This document shows, one piece after another, positions 25,758 to 34,170 of a stretch of 64,000 nucleotides of DNA (position 1 is its first letter; every line of letters begins with the position of its first letter). The DNA comes from Ruegeria lacuscaerulensis (lineage in GTDB: Bacteria; Pseudomonadota; Alphaproteobacteria; Rhodobacterales; Rhodobacteraceae). The position numbers were made by a program, and so were the translations under genes. The DNA is taken from the NCBI RefSeq assembly GCF_013034685.1, contig NZ_WQGO01000003.1, forward strand, positions 434,001 to 498,000. The letters are read 5' to 3'. The notes below the pieces were generated by a model that did not search any database, was not told the origin of the DNA, and was given only the letters and a program-made list of their open reading frames with translations.

Positions 25758-27206
25758 ATGACGGATATACGCCCGGTTGGATATGTGATTGGCCTGCTGG
25801 TTGCCATTCTTGGGGCGACCATGATTCTGCCTTTGCTTGCGGACCTGATCGAAGGGCGCGACGAATGGCATGTGTTCCTTGAAAGCGGGATCATCACCGT
25901 CCTGACAGGCGTCATTCTGGCAATGAGCTGCTCGAACGGGGTGGGCGAAGGTCTGACAATCCGTCAGACCTTTTTGCTGACCACCGGGGTTTGGGTCGCT
26001 CTGCCGTTTTTCGGCGCGATCCCTTTTTTGATCGGCGCAACAGAACTGCGCTTTGTCGACGCTTACTTCGAAGCGATGTCCGGCCTGACGACCACCGGTT
26101 CGACCGTGATTTCCGGGTTGGATAAGCTGCCGCAGGGCCTGTTGCTGTGGCGCGGAGTGCTGCAATGGTTGGGCGGGATCGGGATCATCGTCGTCGCTAT
26201 GGTATTTCTACCCGAACTTCGGGTGGGCGGGATGCAGATCTTCCGCTCGGAAGGGTTTGAAACTATGGGGAAAATTCTACCCCGCGCGCAAGAGATTGCG
26301 GGTCAGATTTCCCTGATCTACGTCTTTCTGACCTTCGTCTGTGTGCTGGTATATGCCGGCTTCGGCATGAGCTTTTTCGACGCCGTCGTCCACGCCATGA
26401 CCACAATCGCGACGGGAGGGTTCTCGAACTACGACGCCTCGTTCGGGACGTTCTCGGGGCCGACGGAATATGCCGCCTCGGTGTTCATGATTTTGGCGGC
26501 GCTTCCTTTCGTGCGCTATGTGCAACTGGCAAATGGCAACACCAGTTCGCTGTGGAAAGACAGCCAGATCCGTGCCTTCCTGGCCACGATCCTTCTGCTG
26601 GTCGCGATAATGACCGTCTTTCTGCTAACCGTCTTTCCGCATCACTGGGAACAAGCGTTCCGGGAATCTCTCTTCAACATCACCTCGATCATCTCGGGCA
26701 CAGGTTATGCCAGCGTGAACTACATGACCTGGGGCAGTTTTCCGGTCATGGTGTTCTTCCTGATCGGCCTGATCGGTGGCTGCGCGGGCTCGACCGCCTG
26801 TTCGATCAAAGTGTTCCGCTATCAGTTACTGTTTGCCTCGATCAAGACCCAGATACGCCGCATCCGCTCGCCCCATGGGGTGTTCATGCCTTTGTATGAT
26901 GGACGGCCGATAAGTACGGATGTTCTGACCTCTGTGATGAGCTTTTTCATGTTCTTTGTGCTGTCAATGGGCGTTCTGGCTTGGGCTCTGGCACTAACGG
27001 GTCTGGACTTTATCACCTCGGTTTCAGGCGCGGCGACGGCGTTGGCCAATGTAGGGCCGGGGCTTGGCGATCAGATCGGCCCGGCGGGCAATTTCGCGGG
27101 CCTGAGCGATACCGCCAAGTGGTTGCTGTCCATCGGGATGCTGGTCGGGCGGCTTGAGCTTCTGGCCGTTTACGCCCTGTTCACCGTTCAATTCTGGAGA
27201 AACTGA
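25758..27206 (+). CDS. trkH: TrkH family potassium uptake protein
   Basis: The 482-residue protein is the K+-translocating subunit, with four pore-like loops: SGLTTTGSTV, TTIATGGFSN, ISGTGYAS and ALANVGPGLG. Each carries the selectivity glycine expected for TrkH. It needs a TrkA-type regulator, which is not in the window. Its stop overlaps the start of the TPP-enzyme gene by one base. This is an unusual pairing and may reflect a shared need for cytoplasmic homeostasis. Confidence 0.93.
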   Translation: MTDIRPVGYVIGLLVAILGATMILPLLADLIEGRDEWHVFLESGIITVLTGVILAMSCSNGVGEGLTIRQTFLLTTGVWVALPFFGAIPFLIGATELRFVDAYFEAMSGLTTTGSTVISGLDKLPQGLLLWRGVLQWLGGIGIIVVAMVFLPELRVGGMQIFRSEGFETMGKILPRAQEIAGQISLIYVFLTFVCVLVYAGFGMSFFDAVVHAMTTIATGGFSNYDASFGTFSGPTEYAASVFMILAALPFVRYVQLANGNTSSLWKDSQIRAFLATILLLVAIMTVFLLTVFPHHWEQAFRESLFNITSIISGTGYASVNYMTWGSFPVMVFFLIGLIGGCAGSTACSIKVFRYQLLFASIKTQIRRIRSPHGVFMPLYDGRPISTDVLTSVMSFFMFFVLSMGVLAWALALTGLDFITSVSGAATALANVGPGLGDQIGPAGNFAGLSDTAKWLLSIGMLVGRLELLAVYALFTVQFWRN

Positions 27207-28783
27207 TGAAAAGACCCCTCGGCGCGCAAATCTCGCATATGCTTCGGGATCGCGGTGTGGATGTGATTTTCGGCATCCCCGGCGTGCATAATCAGGAAAT
27301 GTACCGGGGGATCGAAGAGGCGGGCATCACCCATGTTCTGGCTCGGCACGAACAAGGGGCCGGGTTCATGGCTGACGGGTATGCGCGGGCAACTGGCAAG
27401 CCGGGGGTGGCCTATGTGATCACCGGGCCGGGCCTGTGCAATATCATGACACCGATGGGGCAGGGATATTCTGATTCGGTGCCGATGTTGGTTTTATCGT
27501 CATGTCTGGACGAGACCGAGGCGTCAAAGGGCCAGTTGCACCAGATGAAGGACCAGCGCGGGGCCGCCGATACGGTTGCGGATTGGTCGGTGCAGGCAAA
27601 CTCGGCCGAAGCCGCCTACGGGCTGGTCGAGCGCGCCTTTGAGGAATTTGAGCTGTCGCGCCCGCGTCCCAAGCATATTCAGGTGCCGATCAAACAGCTC
27701 CAGGCCGAGGCTGATCCGGCCCCGTTTCCCAACCAGCCGGGGATGCGCACCAAGGCCGCGCCGCCGGATGTCGCGCCTGTTCTGTCGATGCTGAACATCG
27801 CCCGCAGGCCCTTGTTCATCCTGGGGGGCGGGGCGCGGTCCAACCTGTGGCGGCAGATCCTGACCCAATTGGGGGCGGCCTGTTTTACCACCTATGCGGG
27901 GCGTGGCATGGCCGGGTTGAACTATGCGTTGGATTTTGGGGCCTATCTGCCGCGGCCTGGCAGCGCAGAAGTTATTGCCTCGGCTGATCTGGTAGTGGTC
28001 GTCGGGTCGGAACTGGGTGAGGTTGACCTGTGGCGCGACGATCTGGGGCATTCCGGAAATCTGGTGCGGGTCGATCTGGACCCGGCTGTACTGTCCGACC
28101 GCCACCGGGCAGCGGTCAAATTGCAGGTGGATGGAGAAAGCTTCGCCCATGCGCTTTGGGCGGCGATCGACCATGTGAAACCGGCAACTGGCTGGACCGA
28201 GGACGAAGTGGCGCAAGCCCGCGCGAAATGGCGGGTCGAGGTGGACGCCGAACGCCCCGGCATCGTCCCCGTGCTGGACGCGCTGCGCGAAGCGATGCCG
28301 GCCGAGACCATGATCTATTCGGACATGACCCAGCTAGCCTATGTCGGCAAAGAGGTCTGGGACATGACCTTCCCCTACCACTGGCATCACCCGACCGGGT
28401 TCGGCACGCTGGGTTACGCTCTACCCGCCGGGATCGGTGGTGCGGTTGCACGGCGCGGAAAACCGACGGCGGTGATGGCCGGGGATTACGGGTTTCACTA
28501 CACAATGGCCGAGCTTGGCGTCGCGGTCGAACTGGGCTTGTCTCTGCCCATCATTCTCTGGGACAACGCCAAGCTGAAAGAGATCGAGGACAGCATGGTC
28601 CGGGGGCAGATCGCACCCAACGCCGTGGTCGCGCGCAACCCCGATTTCTGCAAACTCGCCGAAGCGTTTGGCGCTCTGTCCGCAAACCCCTCTAGCCTGG
28701 AGGAGATGCAGCAGACGGTTCGTGGGGCATTCTCGGCGCCGGGTCCGACGCTGATACGGGTGACGCCCGACATCCTGGCATAA
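27206..28783 (+). CDS. aruI: TPP-dependent decarboxylase, likely 5-guanidino-2-oxopentanoate decarboxylase
   Basis: The 525-residue protein is of the acetolactate synthase/pyruvate decarboxylase type. Glu49 in RHEQGAGFMADGYAR is the cofactor-activating glutamate, and GDYGFHYTMAEL with the late DNAK segment is the TPP-binding loop. The opening IFGIPGVHNQEMYRGI resembles AruI-type enzymes of the arginine transaminase pathway, so that substrate is suggested but not proven. Its start overlaps the trkH stop. A terminator follows. Confidence 0.7.
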   Translation: MKRPLGAQISHMLRDRGVDVIFGIPGVHNQEMYRGIEEAGITHVLARHEQGAGFMADGYARATGKPGVAYVITGPGLCNIMTPMGQGYSDSVPMLVLSSCLDETEASKGQLHQMKDQRGAADTVADWSVQANSAEAAYGLVERAFEEFELSRPRPKHIQVPIKQLQAEADPAPFPNQPGMRTKAAPPDVAPVLSMLNIARRPLFILGGGARSNLWRQILTQLGAACFTTYAGRGMAGLNYALDFGAYLPRPGSAEVIASADLVVVVGSELGEVDLWRDDLGHSGNLVRVDLDPAVLSDRHRAAVKLQVDGESFAHALWAAIDHVKPATGWTEDEVAQARAKWRVEVDAERPGIVPVLDALREAMPAETMIYSDMTQLAYVGKEVWDMTFPYHWHHPTGFGTLGYALPAGIGGAVARRGKPTAVMAGDYGFHYTMAELGVAVELGLSLPIILWDNAKLKEIEDSMVRGQIAPNAVVARNPDFCKLAEAFGALSANPSSLEEMQQTVRGAFSAPGPTLIRVTPDILA

Positions 28784-28818
28784 AAAAAGCGCTGCATGGG
28801 TTTTGCGGCGCTTTTTCT
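28782..28818. terminator. Bidirectional terminator after the TPP enzyme
   Basis: AAAAAAAGCGC and GCGCTTTTT form a hairpin flanked by A and T runs, between two convergent genes. It can stop transcription from both sides. Confidence 0.85.
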
Positions 28819-28834
28819 GTTTTGGGTTAAACGC

Positions 28835-30568
28835 TTAGTCCCAGCAGTGAACCAGCACAGTCATACCAGTTGCGCGACGGTTCAATTCGTTGGGGGACAC
28901 CTGACCAGTGGCTTGACCGGTCTGACCGGCAACGCCGGCCTTATCAAGTATTTCACCCAGACGCGCCGCTGTTGCCGCCAAACTGACCGAGGCGGGCAGG
29001 GTGCGGCCGTCCGAGGGCGTCGGCAGCAGCATCCCCACAACCTGACCACTGGTGTCAAAGATCGGACCACCCGCGTCGCCGGGTTGTGCGGCCAGCGCCA
29101 GACGTTTCACGCCCTTTTCCCCGTTCAGCCCGCGCACATCGGCGATCTGGCCATAGGTCAGCGTCGGTGCGCCCAACGCGCCTTCATAGGAAAACCCGGA
29201 CACGGCGACCTCGGTCTGAATGCGCGGTGTAACGGCGTTGAACTCGGCAACATTCAGCGGGGCGAGGGTGCTTTTGGGCCGCAGGACGGCAATGCCAAGA
29301 TCCACATCGGTCCAGGCGACCTGAAGTTCCTGATCACCGTCCAGCGTCAGGCGAGTGCACATGTCGGTAGCCTCGGCCACGGTCAGGATCGTACCGTTGG
29401 CATCTGCGAAAAAGCCCGAACGCGACAGGCGGGGTTTGCGCAGCTGCAAGCCCGAGATCAGGTCAATGCGCTGCTCAGACTCGGCCCCGGCGCTGGCATC
29501 CAGAACGGCGTCATTGGTGGAAAAACTGGCCTTCATCGCCGCCAGAACACGGGCGCGGCGGGCCTCATCCCCGTCGGGCCACACAAGGGTGAAGCCCTTG
29601 ATCTGGCCGTCTTGCAACTTGGCTTCGGTATAAGACACGATACCGTTGCCGCGCCCTTCGAGCGTAAAACGGTCACCGCGCAACTGACGAGGGCCGTCCA
29701 GCGGCACTATCTCGAGCGATTGCATGACCTCGTAAAGCGCGCGCAGGGTGTTCTTGTCGCCTTCCTGACTGATCAGCAGTGCCTTGGCATTCAAGTCAGA
29801 GGCGCTGTTGAAATGGGCAAACGGGGCCTCATACCGGTCAAAGGCAACGGCGCTAAGCGGCAGGTCCAGATCAATCCCCGCCTGCGGGTCGGAATGGCGG
29901 GCCATCCCGACGCTGATCAGAGGGGCGTTGTAGTCGTCCATCAAGGTGGTGCGTTGCGCGGTGGTTAGAACTCCGGTGGCCTCGAACCCGTTGAAGCGCT
30001 GCCAATCCGCCATCGAACGACGGGTGCCTTGCCCGAAAGCTCCATCAATGGTCGAATTGTAGAACCCGGCGGCCTGAAGGGCGGTTTGCAACGCGCGTCG
30101 ATCCTGCGCGCTGAGCAGCCGTTCGGATTGTAGCGCCTGCGCGCGGGTTTCATCTGATGTCTGCGGCGTCAGCCCGGTTGCAGGTTGTTCCGGCGCAGCG
30201 GTTGTCGGAGGTTCCACTGCAGCGCGGTCTTGGCTGGTGCTCGAAACAGGCCAGAACTGCGGCCCAAAACTGTTGGAAAACGCGATGTAACTGTCGGAGG
30301 GGATTTGGCCTTCAGCGCGATAAACCCTCAGAACTTGCTCGGCATCAGCGCGTAAATACGGTCCTATAACAATAGCGTACCAGCCAGAGTTCAAGCGAAA
30401 CCCATTCACGTCTGGTAGAAGGGACGCATAGGCCTGCGCGCGCTCTTGGGCTTGGCTCAGGGATGGCCGTGCCTCGACCTGAACCCAGACGCCTGCCTCT
30501 TGCTGGGCGAAAACGGCGCGGGTGCCGAAGAGGAAAAGAAATAGAATTGCTGTAAATATGCGTGTCAT
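28835..30568 (-). CDS. SPOR / peptidoglycan-binding / trypsin-like protein with lost catalytic residues
   Basis: The 577-residue protein has a signal peptide (residues 1-24), a SPOR-like domain (about 28-105), a PG_binding_1-like domain (about 165-230; LQAAGFYNSTIDGAFGQGTR) and a C-terminal trypsin-like domain (about 345-545). The nucleophile position reads PGDAGGPIF with Ala499 instead of Ser, and the His position reads LTVAEAT with Glu, so the fold is likely non-catalytic. The Asp position (TDVDLGIAVL) is kept. The ATG at 30568 follows the family signal peptide. It diverges from glyQ with 203 bases between. Confidence 0.85.
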   Translation of the reverse strand: MTRIFTAILFLFLFGTRAVFAQQEAGVWVQVEARPSLSQAQERAQAYASLLPDVNGFRLNSGWYAIVIGPYLRADAEQVLRVYRAEGQIPSDSYIAFSNSFGPQFWPVSSTSQDRAAVEPPTTAAPEQPATGLTPQTSDETRAQALQSERLLSAQDRRALQTALQAAGFYNSTIDGAFGQGTRRSMADWQRFNGFEATGVLTTAQRTTLMDDYNAPLISVGMARHSDPQAGIDLDLPLSAVAFDRYEAPFAHFNSASDLNAKALLISQEGDKNTLRALYEVMQSLEIVPLDGPRQLRGDRFTLEGRGNGIVSYTEAKLQDGQIKGFTLVWPDGDEARRARVLAAMKASFSTNDAVLDASAGAESEQRIDLISGLQLRKPRLSRSGFFADANGTILTVAEATDMCTRLTLDGDQELQVAWTDVDLGIAVLRPKSTLAPLNVAEFNAVTPRIQTEVAVSGFSYEGALGAPTLTYGQIADVRGLNGEKGVKRLALAAQPGDAGGPIFDTSGQVVGMLLPTPSDGRTLPASVSLAATAARLGEILDKAGVAGQTGQATGQVSPNELNRRATGMTVLVHCWD

Positions 30569-30771
30569 TGTCTGCCCGTGTCCGCAATTTTTATCTGGGT
30601 GGCAGAGTACGCCAAGTGCAGGGTTGAACACCATGCCCAGATTGCGGGGAATTTGCAGTGTGGCGATGCAGTGACAGGCCGGACGCACTGGCCCGTTGAC
30701 GCCCCTTGGCCCCTTGCATAGGAAGGGCAAAACCCATCGTTACCGGCGCAGCGGCGCCCAAAGGGAATGTC

Positions 30772-31701
30772 ATGACCGAACAGTCCAGCGCACCTCGTTC
30801 TTTTCAGGAGATTATCCTGCGGCTTCAGTCCTATTGGGCCTCGAAAGGCTGCGCGATCCTGCAGCCCTATGACATGGAGGTCGGTGCAGGCACATTCCAC
30901 CCGGCGACGACTTTGCGCGCCCTGGGGTCCAAGGCATGGGCTGCTGCCTATGTGCAACCCTCGCGCCGCCCGACCGACGGGCGATATGGTGAGAACCCCA
31001 ACCGATTGCAGCACTACTACCAATATCAGGTGTTGATCAAACCCAGCCCACCGGACCTGCAAGAGCTGTATCTGGGTTCGCTTGAAGCGATCGGTATCGA
31101 CATGGAGCTGCACGATATCAGGTTCGTCGAGGATGACTGGGAAAGTCCCACTCTGGGCGCATGGGGTCTGGGCTGGGAGGTTTGGTGCGACGGCATGGAA
31201 GTCAGCCAGTTCACCTATTTCCAGCAGGTCGGCGGCCACGACTGTACACCCGTTTCGGGCGAACTGACCTATGGGCTGGAACGTCTGGCCATGTATGTGC
31301 TGGGTATCGACCATGTGATGGACATGCCCTTCAACGACCCTCAATCGCCCAGCCCGTTGAAATATGGCGATATCTTCAAACAGACCGAGGAAGAATACGC
31401 CCGCTGGAATTTTGACGTGGCCAATACCGAGGTCCTGCTGCGCCACTTTGAAGAGGCCGAGGCGGAATGCGCCACTATTCTGGCGCAAGAGCATGATGAT
31501 CCAAAGACGGGCAAGCGCATCGTGATGGCGCATCCGGCTTATGATCAGTGCATCAAGGCCAGCCATATCTTCAACCTGCTGGATGCGCGTGGGGTGATTT
31601 CAGTCACCGAACGGCAGGCCTATATCGGGCGGGTGCGTGCCCTGGCCAAGCAATGCGCAGATGCGTTTGTCATGACCGAGGCTGCCGGGTACGAGGCTTG
31701 A
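30772..31701 (+). CDS. glyQ: Glycyl-tRNA synthetase alpha chain
   Basis: The 309-residue chain of the bacterial alpha2beta2 glycyl-tRNA synthetase carries the class II core. [25 protein letters not shown] and [16 protein letters not shown] in the N terminus, with [17 protein letters not shown] and [13 protein letters not shown], are typical of GlyQ. The ATG at 30772 follows AAGGGAA; an ATG 66 bases upstream is rejected. glyS lies 2.5 kb downstream and three other genes lie between, although these subunits are usually adjacent. Confidence 0.97.
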   Translation: MTEQSSAPRSFQEIILRLQSYWASKGCAILQPYDMEVGAGTFHPATTLRALGSKAWAAAYVQPSRRPTDGRYGENPNRLQHYYQYQVLIKPSPPDLQELYLGSLEAIGIDMELHDIRFVEDDWESPTLGAWGLGWEVWCDGMEVSQFTYFQQVGGHDCTPVSGELTYGLERLAMYVLGIDHVMDMPFNDPQSPSPLKYGDIFKQTEEEYARWNFDVANTEVLLRHFEEAEAECATILAQEHDDPKTGKRIVMAHPAYDQCIKASHIFNLLDARGVISVTERQAYIGRVRALAKQCADAFVMTEAAGYEA

Positions 31702-31709
31702 TGGCCAGA

Positions 31710-32342
31710 TCACGCCAATCCGGGCAGCAACACCTTCAGGCCGTCGGCGATCATGCTTATGGCGATGGCCGAAAGGATCATGCCCATGAAGCGGCTCATA
31801 ATAACGCGCGCGTTTGCGGACAAGCGTTTGGCCAGCTCCGATGCGTTCCAGAAGGTGACGAACAGCAACAGCAGGACGACCAGAAATACGCCTGCATAAA
31901 GCATCGCATCCACTGGTTTGGTGATGTGATGAGCATAGAGGATCAAAGTCGTGATCGTGCCCGGACCGACCAGAATGGGAAAGGCCAGCGGATAGAATGC
32001 AACGGTGTCGGGTTCGGGATAGGATTGCTTTTCATCCTCGGTACCGTGATGGGTGGTGCTTTGATTGCCGCTCAGCATGTTGAGGCCGATCATCAGGACG
32101 ACCAGTCCTCCCGCAACGCGCAGGTCATCGACCGAAATGCCAAACAACCCCAACGCCTGATTGCCGATGGCCGCAAAAGCCCCCCCCAGGATCAGGCAAT
32201 AGATCGTCACTTTCGCCGCCACCTTACGCTGATCGGTCGAGGACAACCCTTCGGTCACGCTGAGGAAAACGGGCAGGTTGGTGATCGGGTTCATGATCGC
32301 AAACAAAGCGCCGAAGAATCCGACGGTAAGGGTGGAGTCCAT
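31710..32342 (-). CDS. MarC family membrane protein
   Basis: The 210-residue protein has six hydrophobic helices and MarC family segments such as AIMNPITNLPVFLSVTEG near the N terminus and AFPILVGPGTITT. Family members of unknown function (UPF0056) are inner membrane proteins. It is transcribed against glyQ and ends 8 bases past its stop. It interrupts the glyQ-glyS region. Confidence 0.9.
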   Translation of the reverse strand: MDSTLTVGFFGALFAIMNPITNLPVFLSVTEGLSSTDQRKVAAKVTIYCLILGGAFAAIGNQALGLFGISVDDLRVAGGLVVLMIGLNMLSGNQSTTHHGTEDEKQSYPEPDTVAFYPLAFPILVGPGTITTLILYAHHITKPVDAMLYAGVFLVVLLLLFVTFWNASELAKRLSANARVIMSRFMGMILSAIAISMIADGLKVLLPGLA

Positions 32343-32420
32343 TCGATAAGCCTCGTATCAACCTGTTACGTGCCGGACCCTGTCCGATTTCATGCGCATT
32401 TGAAAGAGGCTGCGTGACCA

Positions 32421-32942
32421 ATGACCGGAAAACTGCTTGCTCTTCTGTTGCTTGGCTCGGCCGTTTTGGCCGGGGCAGGGATGTACTACCTTCAGGTTTA
32501 CGGGTTTTACTATTCGGTCGATCCGCAGCCGGGACGCGATGTCCAGCTGGTGGCTGTGACGTCTGAAAAAGCGGAGCCAATTGCTTACTCGGGGTTTCAG
32601 GCGATTGATGCCGACAGCTCTCCGATCCGGTATCGGGCCTGCTTTGAAACCGAGCTGACCCAGGAAGATCTGGCCGCTTTCAAGCTGGTGGACAATGCTG
32701 AGCCACTGACCGCGCCCGGGTGGTTTGACTGTTATGATGCCGTGACGATTGCGGATGCACTGAAATCGGGACAGGCGCAGGCTTTCATGGGGCAAAAGAA
32801 CATCCACTATGGCGTGGACCGGATCGTTGCCGTGACGCAGGACGGCAAAGGCTATGTCTGGCATGCGCTGAACAATTGCGGCGAAAAAGCTTATGACGGA
32901 ACCGTGGTGGGCGAAGAGTGCCCGCCGCGCCCGCAGGAGTAG
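32421..32942 (+). CDS. DUF6446-like membrane-anchored protein
   Basis: The 173-residue protein has a single N-terminal membrane anchor (residues 5-27) and a soluble domain with the segments VYGFYYSVDPQPGRDVQLVAV and IRYRACFETEL, plus a tail with CGEKAYDGTVVGEECPP. The layout fits a small alphaproteobacterial family, which I believe is DUF6446, found near glyS; the family name is from memory. Function unknown. Four bases separate its stop from the gltS start, so the two are coupled. Confidence 0.55.
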   Translation: MTGKLLALLLLGSAVLAGAGMYYLQVYGFYYSVDPQPGRDVQLVAVTSEKAEPIAYSGFQAIDADSSPIRYRACFETELTQEDLAAFKLVDNAEPLTAPGWFDCYDAVTIADALKSGQAQAFMGQKNIHYGVDRIVAVTQDGKGYVWHALNNCGEKAYDGTVVGEECPPRPQE

Positions 32943-32946
32943 CGAA

Positions 32947-34161
32947 ATGATCGAAGAGATGCTGCAAATCCCGGATTTCCTGACGGCCACAATGGGGTTT
33001 GCTGTCTATCTGATCGGGGCCGAGATCAACGCCCGTGTAGCAGCGCTACGGCAATTCAACATCCCTGAACCCGTAACCGGAGGGTTGCTGGCCTCGGTCT
33101 TTCTGCTGGGGCTTTATCTGCTTTTCGGGATTGAGATGACTTTTGGTCTGGCCGCGCGGGATTTCCTGCTGGTGGTGTTCTTTGCAGGGATCGGTTTGAA
33201 TGCCCGGCTGTCGGATTTGATCGCGGGCGGGAAGCCGTTGCTTTTGCTTCTGATTCTGACACTTGTGACGATTGTTTTGCAAAATGGCGTGGGCGCTGTT
33301 GGGGCAGTGCTTTTTGGCTATCCGGCGCAGGCCGGGGTGCTGTTCGGCTCGGCCGCGCTGATCGGCGGGCACGGCACGGCAATCGCCTGGGCCCCCGAAG
33401 TGGGTGCGGTAACTGGATTAGAGGGCGCGACCGAACTGGGGGTGGCCGTTGCAACCTTGGGCCTTGTATTGGCGGCTCTAGTCGGCGGCCCCATCGCGCG
33501 TTATCTGATCGAGGGCCGGAACCTGACACCTGAACGACCGGACGAAGAGCACACCGTCGGCCTACCCGAAAACCCCTCCGAGGCTGCCTCAAAGGTGGAT
33601 CACCTGACCATCATGCGGGTGATGCTGTATCTGAACATCGCAATTGTTGCCGGGTATTTGCTTCATCAGGCCATCAGCGCGGCGGGGTTGAAGCTGCCGC
33701 TTTTCGTGCCTTGCCTAATCATGGGGATCGTGATTGCCAATCTGCGTTCTGCGCTTTTCCCCAAGGCTCCGCCAGTTGCTCGAACGCCCTCGCTGGCGCT
33801 TATTTCCGAGTTCTCGCTAGGCGCGTTTCTGGCCATGTCACTCATGAGTTTGCAGCTGTGGACCATTGCCGAGTTGGGGCTGGCTATCATTGTGATTTTG
33901 GCAGCGCAGACACTTATGGCCGTGGCTTTTGTTATCTGGGTATTGTTCCCGGTGATGGGCGGCAGCTACCGCGCTGCTGTCTTGTCAGCGGGGTTCGGCG
34001 GGTTCGCCCTTGGGGCCACTCCGACCGCTATCGCGAATATGACCGCTGTTACCAAGCGATATGGCCCGTCGCCTATTGCCTTTATCGTGCTGCCCCTTGT
34101 ATCCGCGTTCTTTGTGGATATTGCCAATGCCATCGTCATCCAGACGATCGTGAACTTCTAA
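32947..34161 (+). CDS. gltS: Sodium/glutamate symporter (GltS)
   Basis: The 404-residue protein has about ten transmembrane helices and GltS motifs such as GGLLASVF in the first half and GGHGTAIAWAP and GFALGATPTAIANM, the paired pore loops. GltS imports glutamate with sodium. AGGAG lies just upstream of the ATG at 32947, overlapping the preceding gene end. It is followed after 9 bases by glyS. Confidence 0.88.
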   Translation: MIEEMLQIPDFLTATMGFAVYLIGAEINARVAALRQFNIPEPVTGGLLASVFLLGLYLLFGIEMTFGLAARDFLLVVFFAGIGLNARLSDLIAGGKPLLLLLILTLVTIVLQNGVGAVGAVLFGYPAQAGVLFGSAALIGGHGTAIAWAPEVGAVTGLEGATELGVAVATLGLVLAALVGGPIARYLIEGRNLTPERPDEEHTVGLPENPSEAASKVDHLTIMRVMLYLNIAIVAGYLLHQAISAAGLKLPLFVPCLIMGIVIANLRSALFPKAPPVARTPSLALISEFSLGAFLAMSLMSLQLWTIAELGLAIIVILAAQTLMAVAFVIWVLFPVMGGSYRAAVLSAGFGGFALGATPTAIANMTAVTKRYGPSPIAFIVLPLVSAFFVDIANAIVIQTIVNF

Positions 34162-34170
34162 GGACCGACC

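Noticed and set aside
24974..26165. Long antisense frames over the Ala/Lys/Pro-rich gene, Gly/Ala-rich in one and Cys/Arg-rich in the other
   Set aside because: They are frame shadows of a repetitive GC-rich gene and have no start signals or family motifs.
32224..32990. Antisense frames over the DUF6446-like gene and marC start
   Set aside because: No start signals or motifs, and real genes on the opposite frames explain the openness.
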